Source: Gemmataceae bacterium (GTDB lineage Bacteria > Planctomycetota > Planctomycetia > Gemmatales > Gemmataceae). Taken from it: 5,726 bases of DNA. The translations under genes were made by a program, and so were the position numbers. The DNA lies in assembly GCA_947490035.1 (NCBI GenBank), contig CANLGS010000315.1:1-5726 (forward strand), given 5' to 3'. The notes under the pieces were generated by a model. The model had not been told where the DNA came from. It was given only the letters and a program-made list of their open reading frames with translations, and made no database searches. Below are positions 1 through 5,726 of the stretch, in pieces. The first letter of the stretch is position 1, and every line of letters starts with the position of its first letter.

Positions 1-123
1 CGAAGTGAGTTCCTCAACGGCGACTGGGCGGCGTTCCAAGGCCACCGCATCGAGCGGGAGACACAGCGGATGTACCCGCACCGGCAGGTGTTGAAAGGGA
101 TCGAGTGGACAATGATTGCTTGA
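1..123 (+). CDS. 3' end of an unrecognised gene (C-terminal 40 residues)
   Basis: Frame 1 is open from the window edge to a TGA at 121-123 and encodes 40 residues, including the stretch EFLNGDWAAFQGHRIERE and ending in EWTMIA. About 32 of the 40 codons end in G or C, as expected for a real gene in this GC-rich genome; this is the main evidence for coding. The 5' end lies outside the window. The tail is rich in charged and aromatic residues, with no membrane segment. I do not recognise the family and assign no function. It converges on the polysaccharide-export gene, whose stop lies 105 bp away. An unrelated open stretch of this length by chance is possible but less likely given the codon bias. 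Confidence 0.55.
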   Translation, partial: RSEFLNGDWAAFQGHRIERETQRMYPHRQVLKGIEWTMIA

Positions 124-156
124 GCGCTAGACCGGTTGCGCCCAAATCACACGAGT

Positions 157-175
157 GGCCTTCTGGCCTTCTGGC
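157..175. repeat. Short 8-bp tandem repeat in the convergent spacer
   Basis: GGCCTTCT occurs twice in a row followed by GGC, about 2.4 copies. It lies in the 105-bp spacer between the two convergent gene ends (124-228). I see no other structure there, and no GC-rich hairpin followed by a T tract on either strand, so no intrinsic terminator can be supported. The repeat is probably replication slippage with no evident function. Confidence 0.5.
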
Positions 176-228
176 ATCCTGGGTGTCAAAATGGCAGGCG
201 GCTTCCCGCGACTCGTTGTCGTCCAGGC

Positions 229-1008
229 TCACCCCGTCGGGCGGCGCGGCTTCGAGAACGGCCACCAGTCGTCCGGCAGTAGTCCCGTCACGCGGCGGTA
301 CGCGGTGCCCAGCCAGTCGGGCAGCACGCGCGACAAGCTCGACTGCTTCGTCTCCCCGATGTACACCTGATCGTCACCTTGCAGCCGCACGTTCGTGCGC
401 GGGTCGCCGTCCACGAGAACCGCGGCCACGTTCACGCGGAACACCTGCGGCTTGGCCGCGGCGGCGACGTTCGGCCGCACCACGTACACCTGATTCAGCT
501 TCGACCCCGGCGGCAACCCGCCGACGCGCTTCAAGAAGTCGAGTACCGGTTCCGGACCCTGGTAAGGGACGATCCGGGCGCGGCCGCGAATCGGGCCGTA
601 CACGATCACGTGCGCGCTCCGCGCGGCCGCGAGCGACACCGTGACGCGATCCGGCTCGCACCTCGCGAGCGCGGCGAGGTCGGCGCGAATCTCCGCGAGC
701 GTGCGGCCGTCGGCGCGGACGGGGCCGGGCTGCTCCAGCGGCAACCGCCCGTCCACGTCAACGACACCGACCGCGTCCCAGTCGGGGTGATCGAGGAACG
801 TGACTTCGAGTACGTCGGGGCAGCCGACCTGATAGGCGGCGGTCGGCGCGGGGCGTTCGCCCGCGAGCTTCGGGTTCGCCGGCGTCGGGCAGGTGCGGCG
901 GAGGAATTGTGTGTCGGCGCACCCCGCGGCTCCGAGGATCGCGAGAACGAGCGCCCCGCACGTCTGAACGCGGCGACTCGGACCGGGTGTCGCGGTGCGA
1001 ACTTCCAC
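229..1008 (-). CDS. Wza-like polysaccharide export lipoprotein (Poly_export/SLBB)
   Basis: Predicted 259-residue periplasmic lipoprotein of the outer-membrane polysaccharide export family, which forms the channel for capsule or exopolysaccharide. From the chosen GTG start (1006-1008) there is a basic n-region with RR at 12-13, a hydrophobic stretch 18-28, and a lipobox-like AAGC with the lipidated Cys at residue 30. The Poly_export domain spans about 59-127: YQVGCPDVLEV matches the family's Y-x-[IV]-G-x-x-D-V-L-x-[IV] opening, followed by VDVDGRLPL and a GRTLAEI segment. An SLBB-like region follows (about 131-180, with FLKRVGGLPPGS), then RLQGDDQVYIGE at 209-220. The tail (222-251) is plausibly an amphipathic helix ending in WWPF. 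It is shorter than Wza (about 380 residues), consistent with a single SLBB repeat. The frame is open 52 codons further upstream, but that part is encoded by the repeat element at 1061-1168 and is rejected. No Wzc, Wzx or glycosyltransferase gene is in view, so the pathway is unknown. Confidence 0.85.
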   Translation of the reverse strand: MEVRTATPGPSRRVQTCGALVLAILGAAGCADTQFLRRTCPTPANPKLAGERPAPTAAYQVGCPDVLEVTFLDHPDWDAVGVVDVDGRLPLEQPGPVRADGRTLAEIRADLAALARCEPDRVTVSLAAARSAHVIVYGPIRGRARIVPYQGPEPVLDFLKRVGGLPPGSKLNQVYVVRPNVAAAAKPQVFRVNVAAVLVDGDPRTNVRLQGDDQVYIGETKQSSLSRVLPDWLGTAYRRVTGLLPDDWWPFSKPRRPTG

Positions 1009-1060
1009 ACATCCGTTATCGTCGGTGCGACCGGTACAGCTTGACGGGAAATAGTTCTTG

Positions 1061-1087
1061 GTAGGTGCCGCTTGCCGAGCGGCACGG
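1061..1087 (+). repeat. REP unit, left arm
   Basis: GTAG at 1061-1064 is followed by an 8-bp perfect stem (1065-1072 with 1078-1085), a TGCCG loop, and GG. It lies in the spacer upstream of the export lipoprotein gene. It is identical to the reverse complement of the right arm over all 27 bases. Confidence 0.85.
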
Positions 1088-1141
1088 GCTAGCTGGCGTG
1101 CGAGCGACGCGGATAGTCCCGGAACAGCAGACCTTGCGAAG

Positions 1142-1168
1142 CCGTGCCGCTCGGCAAGCGGCACCTAC
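1142..1168 (-). repeat. REP unit, right arm, overlapping the permease stop codon
   Basis: Read on the minus strand it starts GTAG at 1168-1165 and folds into the same 8-bp stem with a 5-base loop. Its GTAG overlaps the last base of the permease's final sense codon (GAG) and the whole TAG stop, so the repeat supplies the end of that gene. Confidence 0.85.
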
Positions 1169-4100
1169 TCGCCCACCGTCCCCACCGGGCGGCCGAACAG
1201 CGAGTACAGCGGCGGCAGCAGGAACAGGTTCAGTAGAGTCGATGTGATTAGCCCCCCGAGGATCACCACCGCGAGCGGGTACTCGATCTCTTGCCCCGGT
1301 TTGTTCCCGGTGATCGCCAGCGGCAGCAGCGCCAAGCCGGTCGCGAGCGCGGTCATCAGGATCGGCGCCAGGCGCTCTTCCGCGCCGCGAAGGATCAAGC
1401 CGACGCCGAACGGCACCCCTTCGTCCGTTTCGAGGTGCCGGAAGTGGCTCACCAGCATGATGCCGTTCCGCGCCGCGATGCCCAGCACCGTGACGAACCC
1501 GACCATCGAGCCGAGCGACACCACGCCCGTCGTGAAGGAGACCGCGGCCACACCCCCCACCAGGGCAAACGGGATCATGAACGCGACGAGCAGCGTCGGC
1601 CGCCACGACCCGAAGTCCACGAACAGCAGCAGCACGATTCCGACGAGCGCGAGGCCGGCGAGCGCGTAGAGACGACGCGTCGATTCCTGTCGCGCCTGGT
1701 ACTCGCCCAGGAACTCCGGGTGGTATTCGCGGTCGAACGGAATCACCTTCACCTTCTCTTCGACCTCGCGCGCGACGGAGCCGAGGTCGCGGCCGGACAC
1801 GTTGCACGTCACGTCGAGCCGCCGGCTCGTGTTCTCGCGTTTCACCTCGTTCGGCGCGGACACGACGCGCACGTCGGCCACGTCCTTGAGCCGCACCTGC
1901 GTGCCGTTTTGGATGTCGATGGGCAGCATCTGAATCGCGGTCAGGTCGGTGCGCGTGTCGCGCGAACCCCACACCACCACGTCGAACTTCTTCTGCCCGT
2001 CGTACACCTCGCCGACCTTCAACCCCTTCAGGAGCACGGTCGCGGCGCGGCGGACGTGACCCGGCGTGAGGCCGAACTTCGCGAGGTCTTCGGCACGCGG
2101 GCGCACCTCGATCTGCGCCACCAACACCTGCGGTTCGACCTTGAGGTTGGTCACGCCCGCCACGTCCTTCATCGCAGCTTCGACTTCCTTCGCCTTCGCG
2201 CGCAGCACCTCCTGATCCGGACCGTAGAGGCGCACGACGATGGCCCCGCTCGCGCCGGTGAGCACTTCCTTGATGCGCTCGCGCAGGTACGTGAGCAGGT
2301 CGCGATACAGGCCGGGGTACGCGTACACCACGTCCGCGATGCGCTTCACGCTCGACTCGTAATCCACGTTGTCCGGGATGCTGATCCACAGTTCGGTGAA
2401 GTTCGGCCCGACCGGTTCGTCGGCCACTTCCGCGCGGCCGATGTGCGACCCGAAGTTGCGGACGAGCTTCGTGCCCTTCTCGTCTTCGAGCGTGCGCAAC
2501 TGCTTGCTCGCCTCCACCGTGACACGCTGCATCGCCTCGACCGACGTGCCCGGCTTCTCAACGAAGTGCATCAGGAAGTCGGTCTCCTGAAAGTTCGGCA
2601 GAAACTCCTGGCCCAGTCGCGTGGCGGCGCCGGCGGTGATCGCGAACGCGACGACGAGCGCGATGAGGCACAGCCACGGCCGCGCGACGAACGCCGGCAG
2701 CACGGCGCGGTAGCCGCTCTTCAGCAGCCGCGCAAGCGGCGGGTCATGCGCCGCTACATTCTTGCGCCCGGTGAGGAGCATGTACGACATCGCCGGCGTG
2801 ACCGTGAGCGCGACGAGCAGCGACGCGGCGATGGCGACGACATACGCGAGCGCCAGCGGCCGGAAGAACGAGCCGGCCAGCCCGTCGAGGAAGAACACCG
2901 GTAGGAACACCAGCACCACGATCAGGCTCGCGTACACCACCGCCGACCGCACTTCGAGGCTCGCCGCAAGAACGATCTGAAAAGGCGAGCGGGGGGCAAC
3001 CGTAACCCGTTCAAAACCGGTTCCCGTCGGATTGGACAACGCTTGATCCACTGGTTCGCCCAGACGGGCCAGGCGCAGCCGCCGCGCGATGTTCTCCACG
3101 TCGATGATCGCGTCGTCTACCACTTCGCCGAGTGCGATCACCAACCCTGCGAGGACCATCGTGTTGATGGTCGCGCCGGAGTACGCGAACACCAGCAGCG
3201 CCGCGACCAGCGACAGCGGGATCGCGGTGAGGCTGATGACCGCCGTGCGCCAGTCGAACAGGAACACGATGAGGATGACCGCGACAAGGGCGCACCCGAT
3301 CAGGAGCGCGTGCGTGAGGTTCTCCAGGGCGCGCTCGATAAAAGTGGCCGGGCGGAAGATGGTGGGATCGACTTCGACATCCTTCAGTCCGGGCTTGAGC
3401 GACTCGATGGCGGCTTCGACCTTGCGCGTCAGTTCGAGCGTATTCGCTTCGGGCTGTTTCTCCACGATCAGCATGATGCCGGGGCCGTCGTTGATGACCG
3501 AGTCGCCGATGGCGGGCGGCGAACCGAACTGCACGCGTGCCACGTCTTCGAGGCGCAGCGACGTGCCGCTGCGGTGGTCCACCACGGTGCGGCCGAGGTC
3601 GGCGGGATCGCGCACGAACGGCGTGTGCCGCACCGGGAGCCGCTGGTTCGGCGTGTCCACGAACCCGCCGGCGTCGAGCGCGACCGCGTCGGCACTCGCC
3701 TTCATCACCATCTCCAGCGTGACCGCGTTCGCGCGCAGTTCGTCAGGGTCCACGATCACCTGATACTGCTTGTCGCGCTGGCCCCACACCGCGACGTTCG
3801 CCACGCCGGGCACCGCCATCAGTTTTGGCCTGATCGTCCACATCACGATTTCGGTCAGGTCGCGCTGAGTGAGCGTCTTGGACCAGATGCCGATCTTCAT
3901 GACGCGGCTGGTGGTCGAGAGCGGTTGCAGGATGACCGGCGGCAGCGCGACCGTGGGGAGTTGTCGCGTGACGGCGGCGATGCGCTCCTGCACCATCTGC
4001 CGCACCTTAAGCGGGTCGGTGCCGTCTTCGAGAACGAGGACGACCTGCGACAGCCCGAACACGGACTTCGAGCGCACCGTCTTGACGTGAGGCACGCCGT

Positions 4101-4320
4101 TGAGCGCGTTCTCGATGGGCATGGTGACGAGCGATTCGACCTCGTTGGTCGAAAGCCCCGGCGCCTCGGTCTGAATCTCGACGAGCGGCGGCGCGAACTC
4201 CGGGAACACGTCGAGCGGCGCGCGCCGGACCGACCGCGACCCGACGACCAGCAGCACGACGCACAGCGCCAGAATGACGACGCGCAGTTTGATCGAGTTG
4301 GAGATAAGCGCAGTGAGCAT
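1165..4320 (-). CDS. RND efflux permease, CusA/CzcA-like superfamily (substrate unassigned)
   Basis: A 1051-residue inner-membrane proton-driven pump subunit, full length for the family, expected to work as a trimer with the adjacent adaptor. It shows the duplicated RND plan: TM1 (about 10-28), first periplasmic loop with [19 protein letters not shown] at 39-57, TM2-TM6 (about 338-515), TM7 (about 545-566), second periplasmic loop (567-880), then TM8-TM12 (about 883-1042). The TM4 motif [13 protein letters not shown] (398-410) corresponds to the proton-relay segment of heavy-metal RND pumps, with D402 at the CusA D405 position. The C-terminal block [17 protein letters not shown] is typical of this group. 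By hand alignment the three CusA copper-binding methionines are not conserved (H585, N640/F641 and E685 at or near those positions). The cytoplasmic TM4-TM5 loop looks about 18-20 residues longer than relatives I recall. The ATG start at 4318-4320 fits the start of TM1 and has no clear ribosome binding site. The TAG stop is provided by the REP at 1142-1168. Confidence 0.93.
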   Translation of the reverse strand: MLTALISNSIKLRVVILALCVVLLVVGSRSVRRAPLDVFPEFAPPLVEIQTEAPGLSTNEVESLVTMPIENALNGVPHVKTVRSKSVFGLSQVVLVLEDGTDPLKVRQMVQERIAAVTRQLPTVALPPVILQPLSTTSRVMKIGIWSKTLTQRDLTEIVMWTIRPKLMAVPGVANVAVWGQRDKQYQVIVDPDELRANAVTLEMVMKASADAVALDAGGFVDTPNQRLPVRHTPFVRDPADLGRTVVDHRSGTSLRLEDVARVQFGSPPAIGDSVINDGPGIMLIVEKQPEANTLELTRKVEAAIESLKPGLKDVEVDPTIFRPATFIERALENLTHALLIGCALVAVILIVFLFDWRTAVISLTAIPLSLVAALLVFAYSGATINTMVLAGLVIALGEVVDDAIIDVENIARRLRLARLGEPVDQALSNPTGTGFERVTVAPRSPFQIVLAASLEVRSAVVYASLIVVLVFLPVFFLDGLAGSFFRPLALAYVVAIAASLLVALTVTPAMSYMLLTGRKNVAAHDPPLARLLKSGYRAVLPAFVARPWLCLIALVVAFAITAGAATRLGQEFLPNFQETDFLMHFVEKPGTSVEAMQRVTVEASKQLRTLEDEKGTKLVRNFGSHIGRAEVADEPVGPNFTELWISIPDNVDYESSVKRIADVVYAYPGLYRDLLTYLRERIKEVLTGASGAIVVRLYGPDQEVLRAKAKEVEAAMKDVAGVTNLKVEPQVLVAQIEVRPRAEDLAKFGLTPGHVRRAATVLLKGLKVGEVYDGQKKFDVVVWGSRDTRTDLTAIQMLPIDIQNGTQVRLKDVADVRVVSAPNEVKRENTSRRLDVTCNVSGRDLGSVAREVEEKVKVIPFDREYHPEFLGEYQARQESTRRLYALAGLALVGIVLLLFVDFGSWRPTLLVAFMIPFALVGGVAAVSFTTGVVSLGSMVGFVTVLGIAARNGIMLVSHFRHLETDEGVPFGVGLILRGAEERLAPILMTALATGLALLPLAITGNKPGQEIEYPLAVVILGGLITSTLLNLFLLPPLYSLFGRPVGTVGE

Positions 4321-4324
4321 AGGG

Positions 4325-4345
4325 GTCAGAGGACAGAGGACAGAG
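4325..4345. repeat. Three-copy 7-bp tandem repeat in the adaptor-permease spacer
   Basis: Plus-strand units GTCAGAG, GACAGAG, GACAGAG occupy 4325-4345, ending 5 bp upstream of the permease start codon on the minus strand. In the mRNA this gives a CU-rich CTCTGTC-type tract in the place where a Shine-Dalgarno sequence would sit, and no purine-rich SD is seen. It lies within the 58-bp spacer (4321-4378). Whether it aids translation or is a mobile or slippage repeat cannot be told here. Confidence 0.7.
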
Positions 4346-4378
4346 AGGGCGGTTTAGCGTTGGACCCGGAGAGGCCAA

Positions 4379-5632
4379 TTACTTCGAGAAGCCAGTTTCG
4401 GTCCCAAACAACTCCGCCGCACCTGCGATGACCACTTCCTTGCCTGGCGCCGGGCCTTCCGCCAGCACAGCGGTTTCGCCGCTGATGTAACGCACCAGGA
4501 CGCGCACGCGCGAGTAGGCGTGGTCGGCGCCCTTCACGTACACCCACGCGCCGCCGTGGTAGTCGTAGACGATCGCGGACCACGGGATCGTGAGCGCGTC
4601 GGCCGGTTCCTTCAGCGCGACCGACACCGCGACCCGCTGACCGGGGCTGTACGGCGTTCCCTCGCCCGCGCCCGAGTTGGACACCGAGTAGAACAGATCG
4701 ACGGTGCCGGTAACGGGGTTCGCGGTCGGCGGCGCGGACACCACTGCGGCCGGGCGCGTCACGTCGCCAACACGCGATGAGAGCGAGCCGACCGCGGCCG
4801 GTGCGGTCGCGTCGAGTTCGTCGCGGTCGCCGACGTACACCGGCACGCGGACCCACACGGTATCGAGGTTCACCACTTCAAAGAGCGGCGCGCCGGCCGG
4901 CACCGTTTGACCGGGCAGCGCGGAGACGTTCCGCAGCACGCCGTTCGCGGGCGGGTCGAGAGCGATGGGCGACGCGCCGCCCGATTCCAACTCGCCGAGC
5001 ACCTTCGCGAGCAGGTCGCGACGCGCGATTGCGGCGGCGAGCGACTGCTTCGCTACCTCCATCGCGGCCTGGGCGTCGTCCACGTCGCGCTGCCGCCCGG
5101 CGCCGCCGGACAGCACCTCCTTCGCCCGCTCGAAGGTGATGCGCGTGATCTTGAACTGTTCCTCGGCGCCCTTCACCTGCCCGTCGGCATCGACGCGCGA
5201 CGCGGTCAGGTTCGCGCGGCCGACGGGGTCGAGCAGCGGGACGAGGTGAAGCACCGGCGTGCCGGTCTTCACCGCCTGGCCCGCGACCGGGATCGGACCC
5301 GGCCGGATGGTGCCGGCGAGCGGCGCGGACACGATCAGCGACCGACCCGGCGGAACGATGACTTCACCGCCGTATACGCGCTTGCGCGGCATCGGCTTGC
5401 GAACGACCGGCGCCGTGCGGATCGCGAGTTTGGTTTCGGAGTCGGCGGTGAGAATGACCGACGCGCCCTGATCTTCCTTGAACGTCTTGGGCACGGTCGC
5501 CTGGACGCCGGGCACGGTCGACTTCGCCGCTTCCTTCCGCGGGCCGGCGGTCTGCCACCACGCCGCGCCGATACCACCGACCACGAGCGCGGTGCCGAGG
5601 ATGCCGCTGAGGAGTCCCTGTCGGTATGTCAT
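4379..5632 (-). CDS. RND efflux periplasmic adaptor subunit (HlyD/CusB-type membrane fusion protein)
   Basis: A 417-residue adaptor that would link the downstream permease to an outer-membrane channel. From the ATG at 5630-5632 it starts MTYRQGLL and has a single hydrophobic anchor (about 7-26) with no lipobox Cys, so it is held in the inner membrane by an uncleaved helix or signal-like segment. The two lipoyl/barrel-sandwich halves are visible at about 89-131 (SAPLAGTI..., GQAVKTGTPVLHL) and about 225-253 (PPANGVLRNVSALPGQTVPAG), flanking a helical hairpin at about 138-213. A beta-barrel follows (about 256-345, VWVRVPVYVGD, SPGQRVAVSVAL), then a membrane-proximal domain (about 348-417). CusB-type N-terminal metal-binding methionines are not seen between the anchor and residue 80. 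The frame is open 15 codons further upstream (to 5677), but that extension lies in a REP-like hairpin, so the later start is preferred. It lies 58 bp before the permease and is probably co-transcribed with it. Confidence 0.92.
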   Translation of the reverse strand: MTYRQGLLSGILGTALVVGGIGAAWWQTAGPRKEAAKSTVPGVQATVPKTFKEDQGASVILTADSETKLAIRTAPVVRKPMPRKRVYGGEVIVPPGRSLIVSAPLAGTIRPGPIPVAGQAVKTGTPVLHLVPLLDPVGRANLTASRVDADGQVKGAEEQFKITRITFERAKEVLSGGAGRQRDVDDAQAAMEVAKQSLAAAIARRDLLAKVLGELESGGASPIALDPPANGVLRNVSALPGQTVPAGAPLFEVVNLDTVWVRVPVYVGDRDELDATAPAAVGSLSSRVGDVTRPAAVVSAPPTANPVTGTVDLFYSVSNSGAGEGTPYSPGQRVAVSVALKEPADALTIPWSAIVYDYHGGAWVYVKGADHAYSRVRVLVRYISGETAVLAEGPAPGKEVVIAGAAELFGTETGFSK

Positions 5633-5642
5633 GGTGCGTCTT

Positions 5643-5675
5643 GTAGGGTGGGACAAGGCTCTGCGCCGTCCCGCC
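5643..5675 (+). repeat. Second REP-like hairpin, GTAG-headed
   Basis: GTAG (5643-5646) is followed by GGTGGGAC (5647-5654) pairing with GTCCCGCC (5668-5675) through seven Watson-Crick pairs and one G-T wobble. After an AA bulge, GGC (5657-5659) pairs with GCC (5665-5667) around a TCTGC loop. The plan matches the REP at 1061 (GTAG then palindrome), but the sequence is a different family and occurs singly here. It sits 10 bp upstream of the adaptor start codon. Confidence 0.7.
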
Positions 5676-5688
5676 ATTTCTCTTGTGG

Positions 5689-5708
5689 CACAGACATTCC
5701 TGTCTGTG
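5689..5708. repeat. Perfect 8-bp palindrome upstream of the adaptor
   Basis: CACAGACA (5689-5696), loop TTCC, then TGTCTGTG (5701-5708) form a perfect stem-loop. It lies 13 bp from the end of the previous hairpin, in the 94-bp stretch (5633-5726) upstream of the adaptor. It may be another dispersed palindrome, a regulator-binding dyad for the pump operon, or part of an upstream gene's 3' region. No convincing promoter boxes are visible beside it. Confidence 0.6.
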
Positions 5709-5726
5709 TTGCCTTTGGAAGCACAG

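Larger units (their letters stand above)
1061..1168. repeat. REPIN-like element: two inverted GTAG-headed REP hairpins
   Basis: The left arm 1061-1087 and right arm 1142-1168 are perfect 27-bp inverted repeats separated by 54 bp. Each arm begins, reading inward, with GTAG immediately followed by a perfect hairpin: stem GTGCCGCT, loop TGCCG, stem AGCGGCAC (1065-1085 in the left arm). A 5' GTAG tetranucleotide at the foot of a short palindrome is the hallmark of REP sequences recognised by RAYT (TnpA-REP, Y1 HUH) transposases, and an inverted pair of about 100 bp is a REPIN or BIME. The flanks (1051-1060 and 1169-1178) show no target-site duplication, which argues against a classical MITE. The element could act on RNA as a large stem-loop protecting the 3' end of the pump mRNA. 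No RAYT gene is in the window. Confidence 0.88.

Noticed and set aside
124..228. Bidirectional terminator between convergent genes
   Set aside because: Only weak short complementarities and an 8-bp tandem repeat are present, with no stable stem followed by a T run.
758..1012. ATG-started minus-strand frame beginning MCGSS near the export gene start
   Set aside because: It overlaps the lipoprotein start in another frame and encodes an Arg/Pro-rich shadow. The GTG frame has the signal peptide and domain.
1041..1046. TTGACG as a -35 promoter box
   Set aside because: It is on the plus strand, pointing away from the export gene start, with no matching -10 at proper spacing and no plus-strand gene downstream.
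1061..1168. Intrinsic terminator between permease and export gene
   Set aside because: The stem is very strong but no T tract follows on either strand, and the GTAG-headed double hairpin is better explained as a REPIN.
1061..1168. Classical insertion-sequence ends or MITE
   Set aside because: There are no target-site duplications in the flanks, and each arm is itself a GTAG-headed hairpin, unlike typical terminal inverted repeats.
1016..2389. 457-codon minus-strand open frame overlapping the permease 3' half
   Set aside because: It is an out-of-frame shadow of the permease with Arg/Gly-rich composition and no recognisable family.
1291..2904. 537-codon plus-strand open frame opposite the permease
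   Set aside because: It is an antisense shadow of a GC-rich gene: rich in Arg, His and Glu with no domain pattern, while the minus strand encodes a complete RND permease.
3043..4431. 462-codon plus-strand open frame opposite the permease N-terminal half
   Set aside because: Same antisense shadow effect. It is low-complexity Arg/His/Asp-rich and runs past the permease start into the spacer repeat.

Overview
The window is GC-rich and densely coding. It looks like a planctomycete chromosome, probably near Gemmata. This is inferred from high GC with strong G/C third positions, the lack of clear Shine-Dalgarno sequences, and several GTAG-headed palindromes of the REP type between genes. It is not proven by any marker gene.

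Layout: positions 1-123 are the plus-strand 3' end of an unrecognised gene. It converges on three minus-strand genes, read from right to left: an RND-type periplasmic adaptor (4379-5632), an RND permease of the CusA/CzcA-like superfamily (1165-4320), and a short Wza-like polysaccharide-export lipoprotein (229-1008). Adaptor and permease are 58 bp apart and almost certainly form one operon. Together they make two of the three parts of an envelope-spanning efflux pump. No outer-membrane TolC/CusC-type gene is visible. The lipoprotein is separated from the permease by 156 bp that are mostly a repeat element, so it may be an independent unit.

The most distinctive content is the non-coding structure. 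A 108-bp element at 1061-1168 consists of two perfect 27-bp inverted arms. Each arm starts with GTAG and folds into its own 8-bp hairpin, the architecture of a REPIN (paired REP elements mobilised in trans by RAYT/TnpA-REP transposases). One arm supplies the TAG stop codon of the permease, and read-through of the element creates a false 52-residue N-terminus on the lipoprotein ORF. A second, different GTAG-headed hairpin (5643-5675) and a third palindrome (5689-5708) lie just upstream of the adaptor. They argue for a downstream adaptor start at 5632. A three-copy 7-bp repeat occupies the adaptor-permease spacer.

The permease lacks the three methionines of the CusA copper/silver site by hand alignment, and it has unusual charges in the proton-relay region. 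Its substrate therefore cannot be called Cu/Ag from this sequence. I see no CRISPR, RNA gene, transposase or complete mobile element, and no complete undescribed system. The repeats and the pump's substituted sites are the leads worth following.
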